Shown: positions 1 through 11,511 of the stretch, piece by piece
Position numbering within the stretch: position 1 is the stretch's first letter
Layout: every line of letters begins with the position of its first letter
From: Emticicia aquatilis
GTDB lineage: Bacteria > Bacteroidota > Bacteroidia > Cytophagales > Spirosomataceae
Length of the DNA: 64,000 nucleotides
Direction of reading: 5' to 3'
Assembly (NCBI RefSeq): GCF_014644295.1
Contig: NZ_BMKK01000010.1
Span: 62,001-126,000 of the forward strand
Notes under the pieces: generated by a model
The model's input: only the letters and a program-made list of their open reading frames with translations
Databases searched by the model: none
What the model was told of the DNA's origin: nothing
Made by a program: the position numbers and the translations under genes

Positions 1-56
1 TTTCAGCGAAATATTTTATTTAAAAAATAAGAGAAATTTATTCAAGCTACTTCTAC

Positions 57-539
57 TTAATCATTTAACTCAAATAAAGCCTCTACCTCTACTGGAATAT
101 TATCAGGCAAAGAACCCATTCCAACTGCACTTCTTACTCCTATCCCATTTTCGGTTCCCCAAACCTCAGCAAAGAGTTCGCTGCAACCATTGATAACGTA
201 CGGGTGGCGTTCAAAATCAGGTGTGCAATTTACCATACCTAAAACTTTAATAACTCTTTTTACTCGGTCAAGGCTACCGATGTGTGTTTTGATTGTAGAA
301 AGCATCGTTAAGCCAACTTGACGTGCAGCCAATTTGCCTTGCTCAATATCTAAATCTTGTCCGATTCGGCCAATTATCAAGCTTTTATCATCTTGCACAG
401 GCCCATGTCCCGATAAGTATAAATATTTTCCATCAATCAAGTATGGCTTATACACTCCCAAAGGCGTTGGAGCAGGTGGAAGAGAAAGTTGTAGTGTGTC
501 CAATGCTTCTTCTGGACTGATTGTTTCAATGATAGTCAT
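57..539 (-). CDS. RidA/YjgF/UK114-family protein
   Basis: A 160-residue protein of the RidA (YjgF/YER057c/UK114) superfamily. Classical RidA hydrolyses reactive enamine/imine intermediates released by PLP enzymes; many paralogues have no proven substrate. The family core is visible: an N-terminal strand with YLSGHGP, the central helix with ARQVGLTMLSTIK, and the C-terminal block GVRSAVG followed by PVEVEALFEL. The Arg in GVRSAVG corresponds to the conserved substrate-carboxylate-binding Arg of active RidA proteins. It is longer than canonical RidA (about 128 residues) and fits the longer subfamily. It lies on the same strand as susD but 243 bp away, so co-transcription is uncertain. Family assignment is firm, substrate unknown. 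Confidence 0.85.
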   Translation of the reverse strand: MTIIETISPEEALDTLQLSLPPAPTPLGVYKPYLIDGKYLYLSGHGPVQDDKSLIIGRIGQDLDIEQGKLAARQVGLTMLSTIKTHIGSLDRVKRVIKVLGMVNCTPDFERHPYVINGCSELFAEVWGTENGIGVRSAVGMGSLPDNIPVEVEALFELND

Positions 540-782
540 GTTGTTAATTGCTCTAAAGGCGTTTTGTTGATTTATTTATTTGTGTGATTTTCAATTTGCA
601 CCATCTAAATTGCTACAATAAGAATTCTTTTAGAAATCATGGGTATAAATACAAATTGACAGTATTTTTCTGCTAATTGATTTTCGTTTGATGAAAGAAT
701 ACTTATCAAGTAGTAGCAAAATTCTCTCGAAAATTGCCACTACTAATAAGCGTTTTTATAGATTGAATTGAATAGATGCTAA

Positions 783-2327
783 TTATTTATCCCACCATAC
801 ACGAGTCAATAAATCATCATTACCTTGACGTTGTACGGCTTCGTTGTAAGAAACTCGATTGAGGGTTTGCTCAGAAACTGGATATAAGAATCGACGGAAG
901 ATTTTGCCACCAGTGGCATTTCCTGGATATACATTCGGTACTAAGGCAGGGTAGCCAGTACGACGATAATTATTGTAAACTTCCTGTGCATCAGGGAAAA
1001 GTCCAACCCAAAACTCATTGTATATTTGTTCGGTTTGTTCAGCTATCGTACCAGTTGTCTTCAATGTATGAGCTGCTACATAGCTATCAATACGAGCTTT
1101 GCTGATAGTATTGACTGTACCACTAATCAAATCCCATTGTTGCATAGCTGCTCTGATGCCAGTTTCGTATAAACTGGCAGCCGTTTCGGCTTTATACCAT
1201 CCTTTTAATGCTGCTTCGGCCAACAAATAGTTAGATTCGGCAACTGTAAATAACAATAAAGGAGCATCTACTTTTAATACGGTCGTTTGTTTAGGCTCCG
1301 AGAACGTTACAAAATTTGAAGGTTTGGTACCGTTGATGGTTGCTGGCATACCTTTCTGAATACTTTCATCAGAACTGGCAACTCCGTTTACATAAACAAC
1401 CGAAAGCACACCTAATCTTGGGTCATTATTAGCTTTTAAGTAATTAATAAACACCTCTTGATACTTACCACCTTCGGTGTTATTGATACCATCGGCACGC
1501 AAATAATTATCGTTGAGCAACTGCCATGCAATCGGATTTTTATTGATGTTTTGTCCGCTTGAAGTATAGGTCATCTTTGCAATGTCGGCATAGTCACGTA
1601 TTACACCTCCCGCAATGGCTTTATTTACCCAGCTTTGAGCAGCGGCAGCATCTACTTTGCTTAGACGCATACCCAGTCTCAACATAAGCGAATATGCGAA
1701 CTTCTTCCATTTAGCTACATTGCCTTGATAAATCAAATCAGAGTTTCCGAATGTTGTTGTGTTTGAAGCATCTAATGCCGTAGCTGCAGCTTCAAGTTCT
1801 TTCAACATATCGGCATAAATAGCACTTTGAGAATCATACTTAGGTTGGAAAATCGAAAGATTATATCCTTGTCCAGCTTCAGAATAAGGAATATCTCCGT
1901 ACAAATCAGTAAGACGACTAAAGCAATATGCTCTCCAAATACGAGCAGTTGCGTATAAGTTTACTTTCGATGGGTCATCTTTTACTCCTTTTATCACCTC
2001 CCCTATTTCATTAATTTGATTCGGGTAAGAGTTACTAAATACGCCGCCAGTAGCATTTACTTGTGATGCCGTATATTTTGAACCAAAACCTTCCACGTCG
2101 TTGTAGCTGGTAGTGTATTGCATCAAGCCAAATAAAAGGCTGCCTTTGTTTCCGCTGTTTGCAGCACCATCGTAGAGAGCTTTACTAAATATATAGGGTA
2201 TTGTGGGTACAGAAACCGCATTAGGGTTTGTATTGATTTCGACAAAATCTTTATCACACGAAGAAAGGATACCCAAACTTCCTGCTATCAGTAAAGAAAA
2301 TGTATATTTTGAAAATATATGTTTCAT
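783..2327 (-). CDS. SusD/RagB-family outer-membrane nutrient-binding lipoprotein
   Basis: A 514-residue SusD-like lipoprotein, the surface lid and ligand-binding partner of the SusC-type transporter just upstream. The N-terminus has a hydrophobic signal ending in a lipobox (GILSSC), then the DKDFVEINTNPN start typical of the SusD/RagB nutrient-binding subfamily. Helical TPR-like segments follow (LYATARIWRAYCFSRLTDLYGDIPYSEA), and the C-terminus has the family WVGLFPDAQEVYNNYRR and GGKIFRRFLYP elements. The gene starts 12 bp after the susC stop, so the two form one operon. The ligand cannot be read from sequence: no glycoside hydrolase lies beside it, and a peptide, glycan or other polymer are all possible. 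Confidence 0.93.
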   Translation of the reverse strand: MKHIFSKYTFSLLIAGSLGILSSCDKDFVEINTNPNAVSVPTIPYIFSKALYDGAANSGNKGSLLFGLMQYTTSYNDVEGFGSKYTASQVNATGGVFSNSYPNQINEIGEVIKGVKDDPSKVNLYATARIWRAYCFSRLTDLYGDIPYSEAGQGYNLSIFQPKYDSQSAIYADMLKELEAAATALDASNTTTFGNSDLIYQGNVAKWKKFAYSLMLRLGMRLSKVDAAAAQSWVNKAIAGGVIRDYADIAKMTYTSSGQNINKNPIAWQLLNDNYLRADGINNTEGGKYQEVFINYLKANNDPRLGVLSVVYVNGVASSDESIQKGMPATINGTKPSNFVTFSEPKQTTVLKVDAPLLLFTVAESNYLLAEAALKGWYKAETAASLYETGIRAAMQQWDLISGTVNTISKARIDSYVAAHTLKTTGTIAEQTEQIYNEFWVGLFPDAQEVYNNYRRTGYPALVPNVYPGNATGGKIFRRFLYPVSEQTLNRVSYNEAVQRQGNDDLLTRVWWDK

Positions 2328-2339
2328 TTTTGCTCTTTG

Positions 2340-5300
2340 TTAAAATTTCAGATTCAGATTCAAACCATAAGAACGAGTACGTGGTAAGCCTATCGACTCG
2401 ATACCTTGAGCCGAACCGTTGGTTAAACTTTGCTCTGGGTCAAAATTATCTGTTTGTTTGTATAAAATTAGGAGGTTACGACCAACCAACGAAACGCTTG
2501 CCGATTGCACGCCCAGTGCTTTCAAGAAATTGCTTGGCAAATTATATGAGATTATAACCTGACGTAGTTTCACAAAACTTGCGTCGTGAACAAACAACTC
2601 TGTGTAACGGTTTAAGTTATTGTAATAAGCACTGCGTAAATTGGCTACTGGAACTGTGTAAGAATAAGAATCTCCTTTGGCTGTTACACCTGTTAATTGT
2701 AAACCGTTCTCACGACCTGGCAAAGTAGATTTTAATAAACCTAAACGAGTAGCGTACACTTCCATTACCGAGAAAATACTACCACCGAATTTTCCATCAA
2801 CCAAGGCATCAAGTGAGAAGTTTTTATACTTAAATGTATTTGTCACACCCATTGTGTATGGTGGTACACCATTGCCTAAATATTGATTGTTATCTGTCTG
2901 TAATGGAAGATTAGAATTAGTATCATAAATGATATTTCCTGCTGCATCGGTCTTTTTACGATAACCATAGATACCACCAAAAGGCATACCTACTTGGTTA
3001 TTGATAAAAGCATTACCATTAGCCGAGTTTCCAATCGAAAATGTATTGATACCATCAGCCAATTTCAAGACTTCACTTTTATTGTAGGCAAAATTGAAGC
3101 TCGTTGTCCAAGAAAAGTTGGTAGATTTAATAGGTGTTCCTTCGATTAATAGTTCTATTCCTTTATTACTTAATTCACCAGAATTTAAGATTGCACTCGT
3201 GTATCCCGAAGCACCCGAAATTGGCACACTCACAATATCGTTTGTAGATTTTTTATTATATACGGCTACATCAAAATTCAGTCTTCCACGATACATTTTG
3301 GCATTAAATCCTAATTCGGTAGTAGTCGAAGTAAATGGTTTTAACTCTGCATTGGTAATAGATACCGAACTTACATTTTGTAAGGGAACAGTACCTGCAC
3401 TTGGTACACTACTGTATGCAAGATTGATAGCATAAGGGTCGGGACCACCACCACCAACTTGAGCCCACGATGCACGTAGTTTTACAAAATCGACTGATTG
3501 TGGCATTTTTATGATGTCAGAGAGCATCAAACTTGTACCTACACTTGGATAAAAGATATTATTGTTTTTTGGGCTTAAAGTTGAAAACCAATCATGACGG
3601 CCAGTTAAGGTTAAGAACCAAATGCTTTTGTAATCAAAATCAAATGAGCCAAAAACCGAATTTGTTTTGATATTGCTGCTTACTGGCGTAACCGAAGAGG
3701 TGGCTAAGTTTGAGAAACTGTAGAAATATGGAATGGTATATCCTTGTCCATAAAAATCAAATTGATTGTTTTTAAATTGACGAGTATTTGCTCCTGCCAA
3801 AGCCGAAAACCCGATTGATTCTCCAAATTTTGTATTATAGGCAGCCGTAATCATGCTATTGGTTTCTGATACATCTGACTTAATGCCGTCATACTGCCCT
3901 TGCGGAATATACTGCCCACCAGTAGGCATAATACTCGTAAAATTGTAGTTATAAAAATCACGAGTTGTAGTTGCCTTCAAGGTTAGGTTTTCCAGTAAAT
4001 CATAAGAAATAGAGGTTTGACCAATAAAACGGTCTTTGGTATCTGTTTCTTTAAACTTATTGACAAAAAAATAGCCATTTGTTACGATACCTGCATCATT
4101 CCAGAATATTTCATTACCATTGGCATCATGACCTGGGTCGAGCCAACGTACATCCACTGTATTTGCCACCTCATAAGCCATCCAGTTGGGATTACCCAAG
4201 GCATCACCCGCAATTGGTCGATTGTTACCTTGCTCAACATTATACTGAACAACCGCCTCTGCTCTCAGTCTATTACTTAATTTAGCCGAGATATTAAGAT
4301 TGGCAGTTTTACGCTTATAAGTATTAGAAGGTAATACACTTTTAGCATTGACATCGGCCAAAGAGAGGCGATAGACAATCGCATCGTTACCACCCGACAA
4401 AGCGATAGAGTTTGTGAAATTTGTACCTGTTTGATAGAAATTCCTTAAATTATTCTTTTGTGCTACATAAGGGTGAGTTTTGCCATCAGCGGCAACATAA
4501 TCAGTCGAACCATCAATTTTTGAACCAAAAGAGCGGCGTCCAGTAGCCTGTGCTTGTGCAAGTGTAGTGGGTTTTACACCGCCATCACCTTGTCCGTATT
4601 CGTATTGAAAATCAGGGAATACCGCAACATTATCCATCGTGAAAGTACCATTGTATTCAACTCCGATACCCTTTTGGGCTTTACCTTTTTTGGTAGTAAT
4701 TAAAATCACACCATTGGCTCCTCGTGAACCATACAAAGCGGCCGCAGCCCCACCTTTCAACACCGTCATAGATTCAATATCATCGGGGTTAATGGCAGCA
4801 ATACCATCGCCACGGTCAGTACCCGCTTTTGTACCTAAACCATTAGGTAGCGAGCTTCCACCCGGTACACTATTATCAATAGGCATACCGTTTATAACAT
4901 ATAGTGGTTGGCTATTACCCGTCAGTGAACCATTTCCACGAATCACAACACGGCTCGAACCACCAGGGCCAGTTGATAAACCTGTTGCATTAACGCCCGC
5001 AATTTTACCTGTCAGTGCATTTGCAACGTTGTTTTCACGAGCTTGGGTAAAATCGCTACCACTGATTTCGGATACTGAATAAGCTAAAGCTCTTTTATCC
5101 TTTTTAACACCTAAGGCAGTTACGACAACTTCACCGAGCTGCTGAACACTTTCTTTTAAAGTAATTGATATCGACGTCTGACTCGATGAAACCACAATTT
5201 CTGTAGGTTCGTAACCAATACTCGTGACAACTAATGTTACATTTTTTGAGGCGAGATTTTCGGGCAGATTTAATTTAAAATTTCCTTCTACATCAGTAGT

Positions 5301-5540
5301 TACGCCCAATTTGGGATTTTCTTTGACAAAAACCGTAGCACCAATTATAGGAGTTGCATCTTTTGCAGCAATCACCTTGCCCGTAACATCTTTAGCCAAT
5401 GCTGATTTCTTAGAAACTTTAGAAAAGCCTGCTTCATTTTCATGCACTTTTCCATACGAATAGTTGCTCAAAGCCAAACTTCCTGCCAGAGAAAGCCATA
5501 ATAAGCATCGAGTATTTTTTAATCGTCTAATTTTTTTCAT
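2340..5540 (-). CDS. SusC/RagA-family TonB-linked outer-membrane transporter
   Basis: A 1066-residue SusC-like TonB-dependent transporter. Order of parts: signal peptide (about residues 1-30), carboxypeptidase-D-like regulatory domain (about 50-130, KDVTGKVIAAKDATPIIGATV), a TonB-box/plug region starting at LGEVVVTALGVKKDKRALAYS with the SusC signatures NALTGKIAGV and LKGGAAAALYGSRGANGVILITTKKG, and a long beta-barrel ending in aromatic Phe. Length matches the family (about 1000-1100). It is the first gene of a susCD operon. Its promoter and dyad operators are readable in the 256-bp gap shared with the divergent DeoR-type regulator gene, which suggests sugar- or sugar-phosphate-responsive control. 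The transported substrate is unknown. Confidence 0.95.
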   Translation of the reverse strand: MKKIRRLKNTRCLLWLSLAGSLALSNYSYGKVHENEAGFSKVSKKSALAKDVTGKVIAAKDATPIIGATVFVKENPKLGVTTDVEGNFKLNLPENLASKNVTLVVTSIGYEPTEIVVSSSQTSISITLKESVQQLGEVVVTALGVKKDKRALAYSVSEISGSDFTQARENNVANALTGKIAGVNATGLSTGPGGSSRVVIRGNGSLTGNSQPLYVINGMPIDNSVPGGSSLPNGLGTKAGTDRGDGIAAINPDDIESMTVLKGGAAAALYGSRGANGVILITTKKGKAQKGIGVEYNGTFTMDNVAVFPDFQYEYGQGDGGVKPTTLAQAQATGRRSFGSKIDGSTDYVAADGKTHPYVAQKNNLRNFYQTGTNFTNSIALSGGNDAIVYRLSLADVNAKSVLPSNTYKRKTANLNISAKLSNRLRAEAVVQYNVEQGNNRPIAGDALGNPNWMAYEVANTVDVRWLDPGHDANGNEIFWNDAGIVTNGYFFVNKFKETDTKDRFIGQTSISYDLLENLTLKATTTRDFYNYNFTSIMPTGGQYIPQGQYDGIKSDVSETNSMITAAYNTKFGESIGFSALAGANTRQFKNNQFDFYGQGYTIPYFYSFSNLATSSVTPVSSNIKTNSVFGSFDFDYKSIWFLTLTGRHDWFSTLSPKNNNIFYPSVGTSLMLSDIIKMPQSVDFVKLRASWAQVGGGGPDPYAINLAYSSVPSAGTVPLQNVSSVSITNAELKPFTSTTTELGFNAKMYRGRLNFDVAVYNKKSTNDIVSVPISGASGYTSAILNSGELSNKGIELLIEGTPIKSTNFSWTTSFNFAYNKSEVLKLADGINTFSIGNSANGNAFINNQVGMPFGGIYGYRKKTDAAGNIIYDTNSNLPLQTDNNQYLGNGVPPYTMGVTNTFKYKNFSLDALVDGKFGGSIFSVMEVYATRLGLLKSTLPGRENGLQLTGVTAKGDSYSYTVPVANLRSAYYNNLNRYTELFVHDASFVKLRQVIISYNLPSNFLKALGVQSASVSLVGRNLLILYKQTDNFDPEQSLTNGSAQGIESIGLPRTRSYGLNLNLKF

Positions 5541-5572
5541 ACTTTAAAGTTTTTATGGTAAACTGGATATTT

Positions 5573-5607
5573 TGCAATAAATGCAGAGTTAATTTGCATT
5601 TATTGCA
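5573..5607. promoter_or_regulatory. Perfect 13-bp dyad operator at the susCD start site
   Basis: Arms TGCAATAAATGCA (5573-5585) and TGCATTTATTGCA (5595-5607) are exact inverted copies around a 9-nt spacer, with dyad centres 22 bp apart, about two helical turns. The site begins right downstream of the susC -7 box and so covers the expected transcription start. A repressor bound here would block initiation. The adjacent DeoR-type protein is the obvious candidate; binding is inferred. Confidence 0.7.
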
Positions 5608-5640
5608 CAAACATAAAATATAATTCCTTAAATACTGCAA
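5608..5640 (-). promoter_or_regulatory. Bacteroidota-type promoter of the susCD operon
   Basis: Read on the minus strand, a TTG (-33 element; plus-strand 5638-5640) is followed after 22 nt by TATGTTTG (plus-strand 5608-5615), matching the Bacteroidota consensus TTG-N(17-23)-TAnnTTTG. A second short dyad, TGCAA-AAA-TTGCA (5636-5648), overlaps the -33 element. The leader to the susC ATG would be about 60 nt. Confidence 0.65.
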
Positions 5641-5738
5641 AAATTGCAATAATATTTTTCTCTATTTGCAAAATTTGAGCATTTATAACTATCCATGTTG
5701 CTTTTTTTGCAATATTTAATAGTAGCGAAACCAATAAA

Positions 5739-5760
5739 ATTGCAATTTTTCTTAACTTTG
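5739..5760 (+). promoter_or_regulatory. Putative promoter and autoregulatory site of the DeoR-type gene
   Basis: TAACTTTG at 5753-5760 matches the Bacteroidota -7 consensus TAnnTTTG and lies 36 bp before the regulator's ATG. I see no good -33 TTG at the right spacing. An ATTGCAAT palindrome (5739-5746) sits just upstream and repeats the core of the sites at susC, consistent with autoregulation. Confidence 0.45.
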
Positions 5761-5796
5761 TAGTACTCTATTCAATTGTAAAATCTCGAAGCCAAA

Positions 5797-6555
5797 ATGT
5801 CTATTAGCCTTTTAAAAAAAGAACGAAAGGATTTGATTCTGAAGGAAATCAACATACATACACGCATATCTTTGAATGAATTGGCTGAAAAGCTAAATGT
5901 TTCAGAAGATACCATCAGAAGAGATATCAATGAGCTTTCGGAAGATGGTGAAATTATCAAAATCCGTGGAGGTGCTATGTCGAAAGCATATCATCATGGC
6001 TCGAATCTACAAGAAACGTATGCTCATTCTCAGAAAGAGATTATTGGTAAAAAAACCTTGACTTTATTGAAGGAGGGAATGCTCGTGCTGATTGGTGGAG
6101 GAACAACTATTCGAGAGTTTGTCAAGCTAATCCCTGATGATTTTTCAGCTACTTTTATGACAGTTAATCCACTTACGGCCGTAGAACTTTTAGATAAACC
6201 GAATATTGAAATTATCCTTATAGGTGGACAGGTGTCTCGTTATAGTCAAATGACTGTTGGTGGAGAAGTGCATCAACGTCTTTCTGAAATGAAAGCCGAC
6301 TTATGTATTATCGGAACAAACGCTTTAGATGCCCACGGGGGCTTGACCGACTCAGATTGGGAGACAATACAAGTGAAAAAGTCGATGATGAAAGCTGCCA
6401 AAAAAGTAGTGGTAGTTGCTATTTCTGAAAAGCTAAATTCTGTAATGAAAATGAAGGTGGCTGATTTGCAAGAAATTGATTACTTAATCACCGAACTTCC
6501 TGCTGATGCCGATATTTTGACTTCGTTTAAGAATAATAAATTAGAAATTTTGTAA
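5797..6555 (+). CDS. DeoR/GlpR-family transcriptional regulator
   Basis: A 252-residue DeoR-type regulator. Residues 1-60 form the winged helix-turn-helix (ISLNELAEKLNVSEDTIRRDI then GEIIKIRGGA), and residues about 75-235 the DeoRC sugar-phosphate sensor fold with the expected GGGTT, LIGGQVSR and IIGTNALDAHGGLTDSD segments. Members usually repress carbohydrate genes and are released by a phosphorylated sugar. It is transcribed divergently from susCD across a gap packed with TGCAAT-type dyads, so it is probably the local repressor of the uptake operon and of itself. Effector unknown. Start is ATG at 5797, with a -7-like TAACTTTG 36 bp before it. Confidence 0.9.
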   Translation: MSISLLKKERKDLILKEINIHTRISLNELAEKLNVSEDTIRRDINELSEDGEIIKIRGGAMSKAYHHGSNLQETYAHSQKEIIGKKTLTLLKEGMLVLIGGGTTIREFVKLIPDDFSATFMTVNPLTAVELLDKPNIEIILIGGQVSRYSQMTVGGEVHQRLSEMKADLCIIGTNALDAHGGLTDSDWETIQVKKSMMKAAKKVVVVAISEKLNSVMKMKVADLQEIDYLITELPADADILTSFKNNKLEIL

Positions 6556-6629
6556 GTAATCTTTTTTAGGACAAGCTTTATGAGAGATGCTACATAAGTA
6601 AAGATAAAGAATTATTTGATAGTATATTT

Positions 6630-6715
6630 TTAAACACGGAGTAACACAAAGTTTACAAATACACAGAGTTTCACAGCGTTTTTCTACTACTTAGTGTAAC
6701 TTTGTGGTTAAAATA
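6630..6715. repeat. Intergenic CACGGAGT/CACAGAGT-type dispersed repeat
   Basis: The gap between the DeoR-type gene and the serine hydrolase contains several degenerate copies of an 'ACACGGAGTAACACAAAG / CACAGAGTTTCACAG' unit and an inverted partner (TTAGTGTAACTTTGTGG). A related block is at 46515-46565. Such units recur in gaps of many bacterial genomes; no function is evident. Confidence 0.5.
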
Positions 6716-6763
6716 TTGTCAATTAAATAGTTCTTTATTCTTATCTCTTTCTAAAACATAATT

Positions 6764-7993
6764 TCAATGGCCATAATATTTCATAACGGTCTTGAAAACT
6801 TGCTCTCTGATTGGATTTACATTGAAATAATCTCTTGTAGGAGACAAACCCACGTTTTGACGGTTGATGAGTAAAACTATTGAAATATTATCGTCAGGGA
6901 CGACGGCAATACTTGTACCCGTAAAGCCAGTATGACCAAAAGAACCTTCACTGGCATTTTTCATGAAAGCATTCTGATTATCCATCATCCAGCCGAGGCC
7001 ATTATTAAATTTATCTTTTGTCAAAAAAAGTCGAACAGTTTTCTCTGAAATAAATTGTTTTTTGCCATTCTTACCACTATTCCGAAGCACATCTACCAGT
7101 TTTTGTATATCATCAATTGTCGAAAAAATACCTGCTGCTCCCGAAACACCTTCATTAGCATACCAAGTGTTTCCGTCGTTTACTTCCCCTTTGAGCGTGT
7201 ACTGACGCCATCCATTCCACGAACTTGGGTCGATTGATTTTATCTTAAACCCTAAAGTTGAGTCCTCAACCATGCGTTTTTCGTAAGGATTTCCGTGGGA
7301 TGTAGCCGCAATTTTTAATTTTCGCCCAGTATCGTTTGGTCGGTAAGTGGTATTGGTCATTTTTAGAGGTCGAAAAATATTTTCTTCCATAAAAATATTC
7401 AAGGGTTTATTAGAGACTTTTTCGATGATTTCACCTAAAATAGTGAAACCTAAATCGCTGTAATGCCTTCCCTTTCCTACTGGAAATTTTAGTGGTAATT
7501 CTTCAATAAATTTAAAAGTTTCTTGTTTAGTTTTACAATGATAATACAGCGGATACCAATCATATAAGCCCGAAGTATGTGTGAGTAGATGCCGAATTGT
7601 AATGTCTTTTTTGTCGGGTTGATTAAACCCTTGAATATATTTTCCAACCTTATCTTCAACACTTATTTTACCCGCATCAACCAAAAGCATAATAGAAGTT
7701 GTCGTTCCGACAACCTTGGTCAAAGAGGCAATATCGTATAAATGTTCGATTGATGTCTCTTCAGGATTTGCCAAAACATTTCCATTAAAATCTTTTATTT
7801 GGGCATATCCGTAGGCTTTTTTAAGAATAACCTCATTTCCTTTTTTGACTTGAATCACTGCTCCTGGAATCTTCGATTGCTCAATATAATTCTGAATGAT
7901 GGTGTTTATTTCGGCAATACAAGTAGCTTTATTCTGAGAATATCCCGCAACAAAACTTAGTACAAACAATAAGGTAAGCGTTTTTTTTAACAT
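6764..7993 (-). CDS. Exported serine hydrolase (class C beta-lactamase-like)
   Basis: A 409-residue secreted serine hydrolase of the beta-lactamase/DD-peptidase/EstB superfamily. The N-terminus is a Sec signal peptide ending near GYSQ. Catalytic SxxK is seen as SLTK (in IASLTKVVG), the second motif as YSD (in RHYSDLGF) and the third as HTG (in FGHTGFTGTS). The family includes DD-carboxypeptidases, esterases and amidohydrolases. A true class C beta-lactamase normally has YxN and KTG, so resistance is unlikely. It probably acts in the periplasm on peptidoglycan fragments or a small ester/amide. It is convergent with the DeoR-type gene and has no operon partner. Confidence 0.85.
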   Translation of the reverse strand: MLKKTLTLLFVLSFVAGYSQNKATCIAEINTIIQNYIEQSKIPGAVIQVKKGNEVILKKAYGYAQIKDFNGNVLANPEETSIEHLYDIASLTKVVGTTTSIMLLVDAGKISVEDKVGKYIQGFNQPDKKDITIRHLLTHTSGLYDWYPLYYHCKTKQETFKFIEELPLKFPVGKGRHYSDLGFTILGEIIEKVSNKPLNIFMEENIFRPLKMTNTTYRPNDTGRKLKIAATSHGNPYEKRMVEDSTLGFKIKSIDPSSWNGWRQYTLKGEVNDGNTWYANEGVSGAAGIFSTIDDIQKLVDVLRNSGKNGKKQFISEKTVRLFLTKDKFNNGLGWMMDNQNAFMKNASEGSFGHTGFTGTSIAVVPDDNISIVLLINRQNVGLSPTRDYFNVNPIREQVFKTVMKYYGH

Positions 7994-8349
7994 AACTAAG
8001 GTGATTTTAAATCCATTTTTATGGCATAATTAGGCCTATACTCTTCCGAAGTAGTATTTCTGTAAAACCTTCTTTCACAAAGTTATTTAAATTTCCAACC
8101 GTTTTAAAGCGATTCTGATGATTTGGTTTATGAAAAAGAAAGAAACTTTTTATCAAGCAGTTAGCAAGATGGGCGAAAATAGTTAATGAACACGCTTCAA
8201 AACAATCTATTTGGCTTATTTACTATAAAGAACAGGTAAATATCACAGTAATAGTATATAAGCAAACAAAACCATTCTAAAAAAAAATACGCTATAAAAC
8301 ACAAAAGGTGACCAGTTAGGCCACCTTTTGTATTCATTCTCAATCAATA
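7994..8349. other. Gap between katG and the serine hydrolase
   Basis: A 356-bp AT-rich gap. Apart from the katG terminator hairpin at 8303-8329 it should hold the serine hydrolase promoter, but I find no convincing TAnnTTTG box on the minus strand and no open frame of note. Confidence 0.4.
8303..8329 (-). terminator. katG terminator hairpin
   Basis: AAAAGGTG...CACCTTTT arms form an 11-bp stem with one mismatch around the loop AGTTA, just downstream of the katG stop on the minus strand. The T-rich arm serves as the trailing tract. Confidence 0.6.
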
Positions 8350-10962
<2,613 letters not shown>

Positions 10963-11313
10963 TCAGTTTTTAGGAAAATTATGAAAAGATTTCAAAAAGT
11001 CATCTTTCCTACGACGAGATAAATTTACATTGTACTCTTCTTCTAACTTCACCATTAGGCCTTCATGAATCTGATAGCCTACTACGTGTTTTAGATTAAC
11101 CATAAATGACTTATGAGTTCTAAAGAAATCATAATGCACAAAACGCTTTTCGAGTTCTTTCAAAGTCTTTGATACTATGAGTGTTTCTCCTCCTTGAAGA
11201 AAAACTTCCGTATAATTTATATCAGCCTTTAAGAAAAGGACATCGGCTGGATTTACTTTTTTCTTTCCAGTCAAGCGAATTGTTGAGGTGCGGATGGGTA
11301 GTTGTAATTTCAT
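10963..11313 (-). CDS. Stand-alone LytTR-domain DNA-binding protein
   Basis: A 116-residue protein that is almost entirely a LytTR DNA-binding domain: VLFLKADINYTEVFLQGGETLIVSKTLKELEKRF, then FFRTHKSFMVNLKHVVGY and the closing VNLSRRRKDDFLKSF. LytTR domains usually sit behind a response-regulator receiver or membrane domain. Here neither is present and no histidine kinase is adjacent, so it is either constitutive or controlled by abundance or an unseen partner. It lies between katG and the PBP gene, all on the minus strand but separated by hairpins. A short dyad (TGTCAT-N9-ATGACA, 11339-11359) precedes it and could be autoregulatory. Confidence 0.85.
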   Translation of the reverse strand: MKLQLPIRTSTIRLTGKKKVNPADVLFLKADINYTEVFLQGGETLIVSKTLKELEKRFVHYDFFRTHKSFMVNLKHVVGYQIHEGLMVKLEEEYNVNLSRRRKDDFLKSFHNFPKN

Positions 11314-11338
11314 GATTAAAAAGTGTAATTTGAATAAA

Positions 11339-11359
11339 TGTCATTTCAATAATATGACA
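11339..11359. promoter_or_regulatory. Dyad upstream of the LytTR gene
   Basis: TGTCAT (11339-11344) and ATGACA (11354-11359) are inverted 6-bp arms with a 9-nt spacer, 26 bp upstream of the LytTR ATG. LytTR proteins usually bind imperfect direct repeats, so the match to this regulator is weak. Confidence 0.3.
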
Positions 11360-11400
11360 CTTATTCTTTGTAAAAGGTTGTAAAGGATTTATAAAAAATA

Positions 11401-11472
11401 AAGTGGCTTATCAGATAGCAAAATACTATCTCAAACTAATCTGAGCGTATATCACTGATAATAAGCCACTTA
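11401..11472 (-). terminator. Inverted repeat downstream of the PBP gene
   Basis: AAGTGGCTTAT (11401-11411) is inverted at 11461-11471 (ATAAGCCACTT), with smaller nested stems (GATAG...CTATC). It lies just after the PBP stop on the minus strand and ends in an A/T-rich run; probably a transcription end or a small structured repeat. Confidence 0.45.
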
Positions 11473-11511
11473 ACTATACAATATCAAATATTAAGCAAAA
11501 ATAAAATTTAT

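Noticed and set aside
710-752. Imperfect TAGTAG...CTACTA dyad after susD as a terminator
   Set aside because: Pairing is interrupted and no T-run follows on the minus strand; too weak to list.
4639-5082. 147-residue plus-strand frame opposite susC
   Set aside because: Antisense shadow of the conserved plug region; composition is proline-rich by reverse complement.
6764-7993. Serine hydrolase as a class C beta-lactamase linked to the BlaI/BlaR1 cluster
   Set aside because: It is 14 kb away, has YSD/HTG instead of YxN/KTG, and no BlaI-type dyad was seen before it.
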